This document shows, piece by piece, positions 34,401-45,248 of a stretch of 64,000 nucleotides of DNA (position 1 is its first letter; the number at the start of each line of letters is the position of its first letter). The notes beneath the pieces were generated by a model, which did not search any database, was not told the origin of the DNA, and saw nothing but the letters and a program-made list of their open reading frames with translations. The translations under genes were made by a program, and so were the position numbers. This stretch comes from Amanita rubescens. Lineage: Eukaryota > Basidiomycota > Agaricomycetes > Agaricales > Amanitaceae. Location: assembly GCA_015039365.1 (NCBI GenBank), contig WION01000098.1:1-64000 (forward strand). The letters are read 5' to 3'.

Positions 34401-35032
34401 ATGTTCATTCCATTCTCCGAGTTTCCTCGTATTCTTCTTGCGATGACCTTCGGTAAGAGGATATTGATGTATTCTCTCTTGTTTTCTTATCGCCCTATAG
34501 CAGGGAACATTGCGACAATGTGTGATCGCACCTACACTGTCGTTTCTGGGGACACTTGCGATACGATCGCTCAGAAGAACAACGTACCTACGTAAGCGGA
34601 CAGGTTGAATGAAGTAAATGTACATACTGAAAGAGACAGCTGGCAGCTGTTCTGCGTCAACCCAACAATTAACCCGCAATGCAGCAACTTGCATCCTGGT
34701 CATGTGAGCCGTCGCAATAAATGCCAGTTCCGAGAGATGTTAACAAAAAACCGTAGAAATTGTGCCTCGGTATATATGGCCATGACTGCAAGATAACGCA
34801 TACCGTAGTTCCAGGCGACACCTGTACTTCCATTGCGATTGGCGCAGATATTTCCCTCGACACATTTTATAAGAACAATCCCGCCATCCACCGTCCACAG
34901 TGTGACAATCTTGCCATTGGCGAGGTAAGTAAATCGCGGCGAAACTTTGCGTTTTGTCTCATATTGCCGTTTCAGGTTGTCTGCACTGGCCCTAAGTTGT
35001 ACTACGAGCATTTCGTTTGTCCCGTCGCGTAA
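34401..35032 (+). CDS. Secreted two-LysM protein (effector-like), copy 1
   Basis: Exons 34,401-34,452; 34,504-34,591; 34,640-34,703; 34,757-34,924; 34,976-35,032. The short N-terminus (MFIPFSEFPRILLAMTF..) is a weak signal peptide. Domain 1 reads CDRTYTVVSGDTCDTIAQKN then LFCVNPTINPQCSNLHPG; domain 2 reads THTVVPGDTCTSIAIGADIS then FYKNNPAIHRPQCDNLAIGE. Each has the GDTC and NNP/NP-xxN-QC-NL pattern of chitin-binding LysM. The whole protein is about 140 aa with no other domain. Such small secreted LysM proteins bind chitin fragments and can hide them from plant immune receptors; here that is inferred from the family. Confidence 0.88.
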
Positions 35033-35822
35033 TGACTCACTGATGTCTGTAACGATCTAAATTTTGTATTATGTCATATATTCAGCAATATCGCCAGCTG
35101 AAAGAGAATTGACAGTTGACTATCCTTGCGTGCATTATAAGTAATGGTCGAAGACGACGTCTCTGCCTTTGATCAGGCGACGCCCAATCATACTATATAT
35201 TATGCATCAATGCATCAAGTCAGGCATAAAGTTCGGAACCAACTTAGCGCCAAATGATTACGTCTTCTTCTATGTCCCTGATTCAAGGCCTGAACGATAG
35301 CCGACATTTTCGTTTTCCGGAATGGACTGGAGCAGAATTCCAACTCTTCAAAAATTCTTTCCTGCTCCTTGTTCGGGCGCATTCAAGTCAGTTTGAAAGG
35401 CACAATCTTGTCTACCGTGCTCACCGCAGCCCACAGCACGTATGGAACGCATTCATCCGAATGCTACGTGGAAAGCAGAATTAGTCTTGTTTCCTCGTGG
35501 CGACGGATAGGTTCTTGTTAAGTGTTAAGACGTGCGTTCTGACGTTAAAGCTGTTTGAGGCTAGCCTGACCGAGCGGTAGCACTGTCCAATACTTTCTCA
35601 ATGCAGGTTAGTAACCCTGTTCATTTTGATCATCCAGTCGAGCGCATGCGGCGCCGGCGTGTACTGTTATTCGCTTCCTTGGCGTCAAAATGATTCAACG
35701 ACAAAATTAGGTTCCGAATTTGGAGCAGGCTTTGAAGATAAAAGGGAAACTATTGACAACGATTTTGCAGCGTCCAGCTCTCCTCGCTTGCTTAGTTCGT
35801 TCTCACCAAAACCTCATCTATT
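35033..35822. other. Spacer between LysM genes
   Basis: The distal ~250 bp repeat the upstream region of copy 1 (GAGGCTAGCCTGACC, AAGATAAAAGGGAAA, GCAGCGTCCAGCTCTC). The rest is unique. No gene is recognised. Confidence 0.5.
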
Positions 35823-36487
35823 ATGTTCGCCAAAGTATTCTCCAAGCTCTCTCTAGTTCTCGTTGCGATTACATTCGGTGAAGACCTATCGATTTCTCAG
35901 TGATTTGAATTTTGTATTCTGACGGCCTCATAGCAGAAAATGTAATAGCACAACTTGAACCCTGTGATCGTACCTACGATATCGCTTCTGGAGATACTTG
36001 CAGTTCGATTGCTCGGGCAAACGGGGTGTCGAAGTAAGCGGGCGACCGAATGTCGTGAGTAAACTAACTGAAAACGACAGCTGGCAGTTGTCCTGCCTCA
36101 ACCCAAGCATTGACTCGGACTGCACCAACTTGAACCCCGACGCTGGAGAGGTGGGCGTTAGCAAAAATACGAACTACTGAGTGACGCTGACGCTGACCAA
36201 AAACTATAGCTGTTGTGCCTGGGTATAAACGGTCATGACTGTGACATAACATATACAGTGGCTTCCGGAGACAGCTGTTATTCCATCGCGCAAGCATGGG
36301 GCATTACTCTGGACACCTTTTATGCGAATAATCCCAATATCAATCCACAGTGCGATAATCTGAGAGCTGACGAGGTAATGAGGGTAACCTGCCGGTCGAT
36401 TGCGTTTTTCTAATAATGCCATTTCAGGTTGTCTGCACTGGATCCGTTTTGTATTATGAGGATTTCGAATGCCCTGATGCGCTTTGA
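35823..36487 (+). CDS. Secreted two-LysM protein (effector-like), copy 2
   Basis: Tandem paralogue of the gene 0.8 kb upstream, with the same five-exon structure. The N-terminus MFAKVFSKLSLVLVAITF, then ENVIAQ, is a convincing signal peptide. Domain 1 reads CDRTYDIASGDTCSSIARAN then LSCLNPSIDSDCTNLNPDAG; domain 2 reads ITYTVASGDSCYSIAQAWGI then FYANNPNINPQCDNLRADE. The C-terminus VVCTGSVLYYEDFECPDAL parallels copy 1 (VVCTGPKLYYEHFVCPVA). The domains have diverged at many surface positions while keeping cysteines and core, as expected for effectors. Confidence 0.9.
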
Positions 36488-37516
36488 AGAGTAATAATGC
36501 CTGTACCACGATTCGTTTAGTAACAACCTCACTAGTTTGTTGAAAGAGTTCAGTCCAAGTTCCGTGCATTGTAAGTCGACATTGCCCGCAGCCCGATTCA
36601 TGGATCATCAATTCGGCGCTCGGCAAATCCCTAGTGCCTTCCCCGCACTGTTGCCATATCCGATCTTCGCTCCTGTTTTCACATATTATTTCACCTTGCA
36701 TTCCAATCTGATCGGCGCGATTTCAAGGAATTCATTAACGATGGGTGACTTTGCGGCGTTGGCGAATCTGTCAACCCCGTGCGTCGTGTTCGGTAACGAT
36801 ACTGTCTCCCGTATGTGACCGCGGTTTCCCATACTATAGGCAAGTATCTGCAGCATTTACACGGCACCGTGCCAAGATTGACCTGATCAGTGGCTATGTG
36901 AGTACATATAGGACCCATTTGAGGTTACTGCACCCGGATAGCATTTGCTGTTGACGTGACGCGGTAATTTGTTGGGAATGATTAAGGTGAGTCGCATGCG
37001 TTCCCTCCCGTGTCGGAGATGGACATGTGGTTGTCATTCTCTAAGAATAGCTTTTTCTTCTTCAGGTTGCTGGCGGCTACCCACGCACGGCGTCGGGAGT
37101 GATTCCATCCTTGGCGTTGTTTCGCCAAGTCGCCATCCTTTTGTCAGCAACATGCGAGTCGGAATCTGAAGCGGATATGGCAGTATAACGTCAGCCTTGC
37201 CAGAATCGACCTTTGCATGCAAATAGATTCTGATATATTGTTTCACGTGTTCGACTGCTTCGACTCCTAACTTTGACCCGCCAGAAACGGTCTCGCCGGC
37301 CGGCGGTGTGAAGATGCGCAAGTGAAGCATATGCTTTTTGAGGTTCGCGTAATGTCCATCGTAATTCAGACTCGTCTGAGCAGACGGAAGGCCACGAGTC
37401 AGAGGTGTGAGGAGTTGAAGAACAGGTAGGCTGGACGTATAAAAGTGGATATTTTGCTATGGTGAGTTCCGCCGTGCCCAGTGTATCATTAAATCCAATC
37501 AGCAGCACCTATGATC
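36488..37516. other. Spacer, no gene recognised
   Basis: Contains short frames without recognisable motifs. TATAAAAG at about 37,439 lies in front of the dead LysM copy, in the position expected for its old promoter. Confidence 0.4.
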
Positions 37517-38010
37517 TCTGCGACTAAAGTTTCTCTTCTCGCCATCACCCGTCTGCTCCTATGGTATACCTAATGCTTGAGAAACGATACGTTAATACCA
37601 TTCTTATAGCTAGGAACACTAGCGCTCAGATGGATTGTTCTCGTACCTGTGTCGTCCAAACCTGAGACACCCGTAACTCGATATTCGCGTATCCACGTAA
37701 GCCACACAACCATCACCATTTGTTGTAACCAAGGCGCGTGCGCCAACTATAGATATCAGTTGGCGAACGTTAAAGTGAACGTTAACGCGGGTTCTAACAT
37801 TTTTTCTGGCGAGATGAGTAACAATTCCACGCTCGAGGCATGCTGACGGTTTAGGGTTCACCACAACCCTTTTGTCAAATAATCCCAACGTTATTAAAAT
37901 CTTCAAACATATACCATGGTGAGGTTCGTAATAACATATCACTTTTTTCTACGCTGACTGCTACCGGTCTTCTGCGTCGGCCCAGTTCTGTATTACATGG
38001 CAAGTCCTTA
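37517..38010 (+). pseudogene. Decayed third LysM gene
   Basis: Remnants occur in the right order and spacing. There is a signal-peptide start (MISATKVSLLAITRLLLW) followed by a donor site; then AQMDCSRTCVVQT, an in-frame stop and DTRNSI, which corresponds to the CDRTY..SGDTC..SI of the live copies. About 180 bp on comes NNPNVI; finally VCVGPVLYYMASP, matching VCTGSVLYYEDF. Stops and indels separate the pieces, so no complete protein can be made. Confidence 0.7.
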
Positions 38011-39923
38011 AATTGGGGTTCTCATATTCCAATAAATTCTTCGCACATGAAGCAATTGAACTGTGTGCCGCATCTGTTGTGACTAAAATTCCATGATTGT
38101 ATTAGCTACAAATGAATGAACTGGATTTGCAGTGATCCCCGAAAGCAGTGTCACTATACAGACAGACGACAGAAAAGAAGGGGCCGAGATTGGATCATCA
38201 CATTATTGAGCAAGACGAGATCCGACTCGGATAGCACCCTAGGACATTAAAGGATCCCCATTAAACGTCCAGTCCATTCCATCTGGGATGACGTATTCAA
38301 ACACTGCACGCAGCAGTCGCGTTGCCCAAGTACAAAGGGAAACACGACCCTGACATTTGTCCGCGTGTTTATCTTAAACTGAACTTAAGCTAGCATCCGC
38401 TGAGTTTAGCATGAAAAAGTGTTGGACGGCGACGTCATATCTATATCAACACTTAAGCATTGCTAGACCCTGACTAGTGGCCACTGAGGATCATACAACC
38501 ATGACATCATGATACGATTAAGGGCAAAGCCATTCATTCATTCAACTGACGTTCCTTAAGTCGTATGATGTGAATCAATCACCGTTGACCTAAATTGGAT
38601 TGTCAGTGAGCCCCAAAACCATCCGGATCGGTTCTTTACGACACGGTGTACTCACATGGGGTCGATCGAAAGGCCGAACCCGCTCGTTTTCCCAATCGTT
38701 TGTTCGCCCCGGTTTCCGGCACCCATCTAGCGTCAAGTGGAAAGTTACTTGACATTCCATAAGGCATAATGCAACGCCGATCAGTGACAAATACGGAAAC
38801 TCGTGGCTAACGGCCCGCTGTCACGGGGGCATTCAGACTCGACGCACTACTCTTACAGTGGCGATTCGCCGATTGCTGGTCTTTTGATGCATGGCTTGAA
38901 CATTTGTTCTCCGCGGATGATGCAAATGTCACTTACTCGGTCTTCAAGTGGGTTCCATCGTCTAACCTTTTTAATTCAGAAGATGTGCGAATACATACAA
39001 TCCGCACGTTCTTGAGTTCATCAAAAGTTTAACGCGATTTTCCGATAACCTCCAGTTGACCCCTAGGCCTGTTGATTTTGGAAGTAAATCCACAATAGCG
39101 ATTTCATTTGAGCACACTCTTTACTTCCGCGACAAATTCCAAATTAAAGAATAGCAACGAAAATTCTAGACGCACTTTTAGATCCAAAATGTCGAGTGAT
39201 AATAGCCAGCATCCGGCTTTTAAACAAATTAGTTTACATTGCCCCGCCTTCTAGTTTCAGAAGAGTGTGGAGTTAACGATGATGAATGTTAGTCCTGAGC
39301 CGTTATGGCCGTGGGTAAGAGTCGTTGTGTTGACCTTGTTCTCTACACGTGTAGGTATCGTAGTGTTGCCAGTAAGGTTGCATCTGCCACATGCACATCG
39401 CAAGTACGTATTGTGCCACAAACTCCGCGGCGATGATTTGCAACTGCAGATGCTTATACAAAACTTGATATTAGTCCGCAGACGCCGAGCTCAACATTAG
39501 GCAATAACCGGCTCGGCAGACCGCGGGTCTGGAAGGGGTGGAGCTTTAGAGAATGCGTTGGGGTCGATCCTATATCTTGTGACCAAGTCAAGTACAGTGA
39601 AAGCAGGCGAATTTGGCGAGGTAGATCCTTTTTTGCCGCGTGTTTTTGGTCCTAGCACGAAAGGTGGTGGAGATTCCCTGAGAGTGGGTTTACCGTGGAC
39701 GCAGGCGTTGTTCTTTGCTCAGCGCCCGCAGATCGACTGTCCATTACAAGATATTATCTCCTCGCTGATTTTAATGTTCTAAGATCTGGACTGGGCGCAG
39801 CGTACGCAGCAGCTCGCCGTGGGTAAAGACGGTTGTTTGGCATCACCGTCTGCAGAAAGCAATGCGTTTATCGACGGCCCGGATAGCCGGGACTGCACTG
39901 TAACCTCCTTGGCCCTCCCAGTC
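38011..39923. other. 1.9-kb region, no gene confirmed
   Basis: One frame near 38,880-39,020 (FDAWLEHLFSADDANVTYSV, FKWVPSSNLFNSEDVRIHTI) reads like protein but has no recognisable partner exons. It may be a fragment of a dead gene. The right end must contain the promoter of the HAD gene. Confidence 0.4.
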
Positions 39924-41010
39924 ATGGGCCTGAACCCGCGGCCTCTTATACGTGCATTGCTCATAGATGTATCTGGAACTCTGCAGGTCGGTGCTTGTCC
40001 CACTCCGGGTGCTGTACAAGCCCTGGGTCGCCTCCGTTCGGCCGGAATACCGTTCAAATTATGTAGCAATACGAGCAAGGAATCGACCCAATCGCTCGTT
40101 TCACGTTTGACCGCTCAAGGTTTCGATATACGAGGCGAAGCAGAATCGCAGGGTAGCAAGGAGGTTTGGACAAGTATCGGCGCAGTGAAACAAGCACTCA
40201 GACAATTGGGACGTTCAAAGTAACGTACACGGCACCTATAAAGACAAACGGTTTTTTCTCATTCCGCGATGGATTTTTTCCCTCTTGTAGCCCTTATTTT
40301 TTGCTTTCTCGATCAGCCCGTGAAGAGCTTGCCGATATCGTTTCCGAGGAAAAGGATGACGAAAAGGTACAGTACTGTGACTCCGTTGTGGTCGGCCTGG
40401 CGCCGTCCATTTTCACGTACGACAACTTAAACGCCGCGTTTCGCGTACTCGTTGGAGAGGCCCGAACCTCCGGTGCCGTAGGCCAACAGGGGAATCATGA
40501 CAGCCTGTCAGGCCAGTCATTGAAGTTACCATTGATAGCAACGCATAAGGCCAGATATATTCAGTCCGACACCAATGACCGCCTTTCTCTCGGGCCCGGC
40601 CCGTTTGTCGCAGCCCTAGAATACGCAGCTGGTGTCCAAGCACATGTTGTGGGAAAGCCAACCAAGTCCTTTTTTGAAATGGTGATTCAGGATTTTGGGA
40701 ACGCGATTAGCAGCCGTGAGGGAATCGTTGCCGTCATCGGGGACGATGTTGAAAGCGACTTGGGTGAGGGTGCCTTGGAGCTCGGTTTGTGGAGGGTGCT
40801 TGGTGCGTCAGCCGTCAAGCCGGCTCACACATGCTGATCACTATCTTGATTAATTTAGTTCGCACTGGGAAGTACCGTCAGGGAGACGAAACGAGGAAAG
40901 GGGTAGAACCTCCCGATGAAATATGCGATTCCTTCTCTTCATTTATTAATTCATTACTGCTTGAGGATTGGCGTCGGGAAGGTGGACAAGCGACACCCCT
41001 GCCACCATAG
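39924..41010 (+). CDS. HAD-superfamily phosphatase, HDHD2/LHPP-like
   Basis: Exons 39,924-40,219; 40,291-40,802; 40,859-41,010. Start chosen at MGLNPRPLIRALLIDVSG because family members begin just before motif I; an upstream in-frame ATG at 39,819 adds 35 unlike residues. Motif I is LLIDVSGTLQVG, motif II FKLCSNTSKES, and the cap region is followed by HVVGKPTKSFFEM (motif III lysine) and AVIGDDVESDLGEGALELGL (motif IV). It ends with VRTGKYRQGDE and PPDEICDSF. This is the class IIA HAD layout of HDHD2 and LHPP. Motif I is D-x-S-G-T where most HADs have D-x-D-x-T; LHPP-type proteins also carry D-x-S-G. The substrate is not known. Confidence 0.9.
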
Positions 41011-43456
41011 CATCAGTAGAAGGACATTCCTTCCAATTACAAATGAATCGCTGTTCGGCAGAACAGGTCTACCTGGGATTACACCTGCCTGCGAAATAAA
41101 AAGGGCGCGGAATCTAACCCTGCGCCTGGTCTGAGGCTTGACGGCAAGAATGACAGTGTCACAGGAACCCACATATACAAATGTCATCATCTCGGGCTTG
41201 ACGGTCGGGTTGTCACCCCTGGCGATGATTGTCTGTCAATCGCTGTCCACGCGAGCACTTCAGATCTTTGCTGAAACTGGGCCATAATAATACATATCAG
41301 GAGATATCAGGAGAAGAATATGTGAAACGCAAGCCGCCGGGAACACCATAGGCCATACATACCACTTATTTCCAAAATAGGCTGCTGATCACGCCGTGAT
41401 GATGGGCACAGGAACCTGTGAATCATTCTCATATCGCTTGTGCATAAATGTCATATTTTCCCCACGTCGCCCTATTTATGGACGTTACGCCCTGTTACTC
41501 CCTGTTACTCCGTGATTTCGCCGCCCGAGTATGTCAGCATTGTTGTATAAGCACAAATCAAAAAAAAATTCACAAGGAAATAATATAAAGTGGTCTGCAT
41601 GCGCACAAATCGGACCATGGTCATGACGACGATGACAGGAACTTGCGGTGAGCTAGGCTAGCGAAAGTGTGTAGAAGCAAAATTTTCCGCGGAGGCTTTC
41701 CAAAATACGTGACAGCGCCGTACAGGAACCGAAGCGGTGGTAGAGTGTGGTGCGACAGCCTGGAAACCCGAAGTTCGGACTGTCAGATACCACGCTTTAG
41801 CTTCCCCCTACGGCACAAACATAGATGCAGTGTAGGCAGTGTTGAAGGACGAAAAACCTACCATATGGATGACGGTCGTGATTCTGCGATGACGCTGACT
41901 TGTTTCAGGGACACACGAGATGCCGAAACGGATTGATTGTCGGTGACTCTGACATTTACCGTCATTGTATCACGGTGGGTCTCCCCATATAGAGATCTCT
42001 ATTTATGGCATGTCCTCCGCTAATCATGGTACAATGTAGGCATACGTTTGATTGCCCGTGATCGTGGGCCAGGATGGGCAGGTGGTGGACGTACAGCAAA
42101 GTACAGCAATTGAGCCGTGATCGCGATTGAGCGCTGGTGGTCAGTTGATAATAATCAAAAACTGACGCATAAGTCGGGCTCGAGGGAGACGTGCGAAACT
42201 AGCCACCAGGCTTGGAAGCGACGCATATCAGTGCATATCAGAAAGAGGGAGTGGGGCAAAACTGACATGGACATGATGCCGGCTTGTTCGGCAGGGTACC
42301 ACCATCTGTCATGTGCTCCCCCAAGTATAGCCATTGGATGACTGTGCAGCGTCAAGGAAGGCGTAATAAATAACGTACGATCGCATGCTTGGGGTTCTGA
42401 AGGTTGTGCTGTGTAGTGCAGACTTGTTCATCAGCACTTCATCGGAGCTAAAACGCCACGGTGAGACTCTTCCATGGACGTGGCCATACTTCTTGTGCTG
42501 TATAGAGACAATCGGTGACCAATGCACGAACCGTAGACGCCAGAGATAAAGAGAAGAAGGCAGTTGAGATGATCCAGACCGCGTGCGGAAGGACGAGAGA
42601 GGGTGTTAAGGATCTCATTGCGTAAAAAAGAAAAACTCTATTACCTTCGGTATGAGTCAGTTGGGTGATTTGATCACGCGTATGTGCAACAGCCACGGAC
42701 ATGGATAGATAACTGCATGGATAAAGATATATGAGCGGCTTATAAGGCTGTGATTTGCCGGCAATAAGACTGGGACGGATCGAGAAGGCGACGACTGGAT
42801 CGGCGGATGAGTCATGCCAGAAAGAAGGCATCGGGGACCAGTTTAGTTGCCGAAATACATTGGCCCGAAATGGAATTAGAGTTTGGCTGTGGGTTGGTCC
42901 GTCAAGTATGGAGTGATCTCGACCGGTTTGCAGATCCCTAGTACCCAGACACGTTGCAGGCTTTCCTAACCGGGCGGACACAGGGGCTGGGACGCTGCTT
43001 GCCAAATCAGTACCTTTGCTTCCGCGGCAGGTGAGCTGGAATGGTTCTGCCTCTGATCTTCCGCAGTCCAGAGCGGACGTGGCTGATAGTCATGCAGATC
43101 CTGGTCCGCAAACAGACTCCTCGGAACTTGCATTGATGCTATAGAAATGAAAATGCGGCGGTTCGCCATAACGTCAACGGTGAGACGCCAATCCTCGTTG
43201 GTTCCCGATGGGGAGATGGCTCACGGCGTCCCTTACGTGCCGCACCTAAAAAGGTCTGCTGCTTTCTGCTTGAAACGCCCTGACCTTCCTTCCTCCGTTT
43301 CTGCGGAACGCTCAGAATTCTCTCCTATCGTCTAAACCCGAGGCCTCATCAGCGCTCCCTCTCCAGCGCTATCAGCGCCTCCCTGCGATTCTCCTTCTTA
43401 CCCGTTTAGCTCCTCGGTTTCTTGACAGGTCACCTGTGTCTTCTGTCTGCTTCATC
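41011..43456. other. 2.4-kb gene-free region
   Basis: No convincing coding signal on either strand: frames are short, overlapping and without splice-phase continuity. It is probably upstream regulatory DNA for the zinc-finger gene, since long 5' regions are common for fungal developmental regulators. Confidence 0.45.
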
Positions 43457-43464
43457 TATATAAA
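43457..43464 (+). promoter_or_regulatory. TATA box of C2H2 regulator gene
   Basis: TATATAAA about 95 bp before the ATG at 43,559, followed by a C/T-rich leader with CTCACCGCCGCC, as in highly expressed fungal genes. Confidence 0.55.
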
Positions 43465-43558
43465 CTCCCTTCTGATCTCCCCGTTTGTCTGTCCTCACCG
43501 CCGCCTTCCCCCCATTATATAGCTCTTACCTCGCACTCTCAACCACCCTCAGCAATAC

Positions 43559-45248
43559 ATGTTGACAATGCGTTCTCTAACCTCGTCCAAGGGCATCTCA
43601 TTGCCCAGTATCCATGAAATGTTCCCTGGTGCGTACTTCGCCACAGCATTTGAACAGCCTCTCAAAAGGCCCATTTTCAGAGCATCTCAGCCATTCGCCT
43701 CTGAATCATCCCAACGCCACTCCCCAGCGCGCTTTGCCATCGGTAAGCCATTCTCTTATGGAACCGCACAATCTCCTTTTGATTCTTATCTATATAGCCC
43801 ATTTCCAACCGGCCTGCAAGGCCTCTGGACACGAATTCCCTCGCCGGCCCTTCCAGACCTCACCCTACGGCTTCTGGAAATGACGTCGCCATTAGACCAT
43901 TCGCTTCTAGCTCAGGCTTGCCTCCGAGTCCCCACATGTTACGATCGCCTTCTATCATGTCTATGGTAACGTCAAGGGATCCTCGATCTCGATCCCATGA
44001 TACGGCTACTAAGTCTCCCCCGTTACACCCCGTTCATCTTTCTGACTCGGGGAAAACAATCCGACTCTGCAAACTGCTCTTACAACGTGCTGCGCTCGGA
44101 CCCCTCCAACTCCTCACTAGAGCATATCTTGACTAGTGCTTCATATCCCCATAAAACCACTAACCCTGGGCAACTCCCCCGTTTGGGAACGGGCAACGGT
44201 TTAACACCTACTTTCAGAGTTCTCCGTCCCACAAACATCCTCTTCTAGCAGTCTTTTGGGTATGCATCAACGCCAGCGGAGCTCGAGTGAAATATCAGCT
44301 GATGGCTACATGGCAGTTGTCTATGAGCGAAGTAGAAGGGGCTCTGAGCCATCTCAGGCGTACGCCACCATCTCGTTCCCCGTGGAGGAAACTGGAATCG
44401 TGTCCATGTCGGGTTCCAGCAGGGCTAGTGATAGCCGCATTGCCGACGTCGCCGATACCGCTAGTGACGACGGGGAAGTGTCAGGTGGAGCAACTGGCAA
44501 AAAGCACATATGTCCGACATGTTCTAAGCGATTCAATCGTCCAAGCAGCCTCAGGATACACGTCAATACGCACACTGGAGCCACACGTGAGTTTCCTCAT
44601 TCGTCTTTATCCCAACTCTACCTGACCCTGCTTACAACAGCGTTCAGATGCCCATGGCCCAACTGCGGTCGGGAATTTAACGTCAATTCAAATATGAGGC
44701 GGCATTATCGTAATCACACGTCTCCTGGCTTATCCCGTGCTCAACCGATCGACCACCGCCGGCGCAGGCGACGAACCCAGGAAACAGATCTCGTGTTTGT
44801 GAGCAACGGCTCGCCTTCGGGCCACCATCCGAGCCATCATGGTTATATCCCCCCGACACCCGATTCAAGTATCAGTGACGAGTCCGAGGACGAAAGCCAT
44901 TCCCCTTCAGCTTACCACCACTATCACGATGATCCTCGATTCCTATCCGCTCGGCCAGGGCCTCCCGGAGGCGGTGACTCTTTCATGAATGGAAATCACA
45001 CCTCACAGACGGCGAACTTGTACCACAATCGGGAGTCACATCTCCGGGCCTCGACACCCATATCCGTCGCTTCTTCTCCTCCCACCACCCCGCTCTGCGA
45101 GCACAAATACAGCCCTTCAGCACCATATCTCCGTTCTTCCGTAACAGATACGACCGTTTCAACTGCATTACGACCTGCTTTTAATGCTGCACGGACATTA
45201 TCGGACCATCCCTCACATAAAGATGAGCGCATGGTTAATCATTGGTAG
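43559..45248 (+). CDS. C2H2 zinc-finger transcription factor
   Basis: The product begins MLTMRSLTSSKGISLPSIHE, then EMFP and, after a GTGCGT..TTTCAG intron, EHLSHSPLNHPNATPQ. Pro/Ser-rich exons (SGNDVAIRPFASSSGLPPSP; SRDPRSRSHDTATKSPPLH) lead to MHQRQRSSSEISADGYMAVV. Two C2H2 fingers follow: KKHICPTCSKRFNRPSSLRI with HVNTH, and, after an intron at 44,587-44,640, FRCPWPNCGREFNVNSNMRR with HYRNH. An acidic/Ser-rich tail ends ..DERMVNHW. The finger pair, with its ..SSLRIHVNTHTGATPF.. linker, is shared by a group of Agaricomycete C2H2 proteins, some implicated in fruiting-body development; target genes cannot be inferred. Confidence 0.88.
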
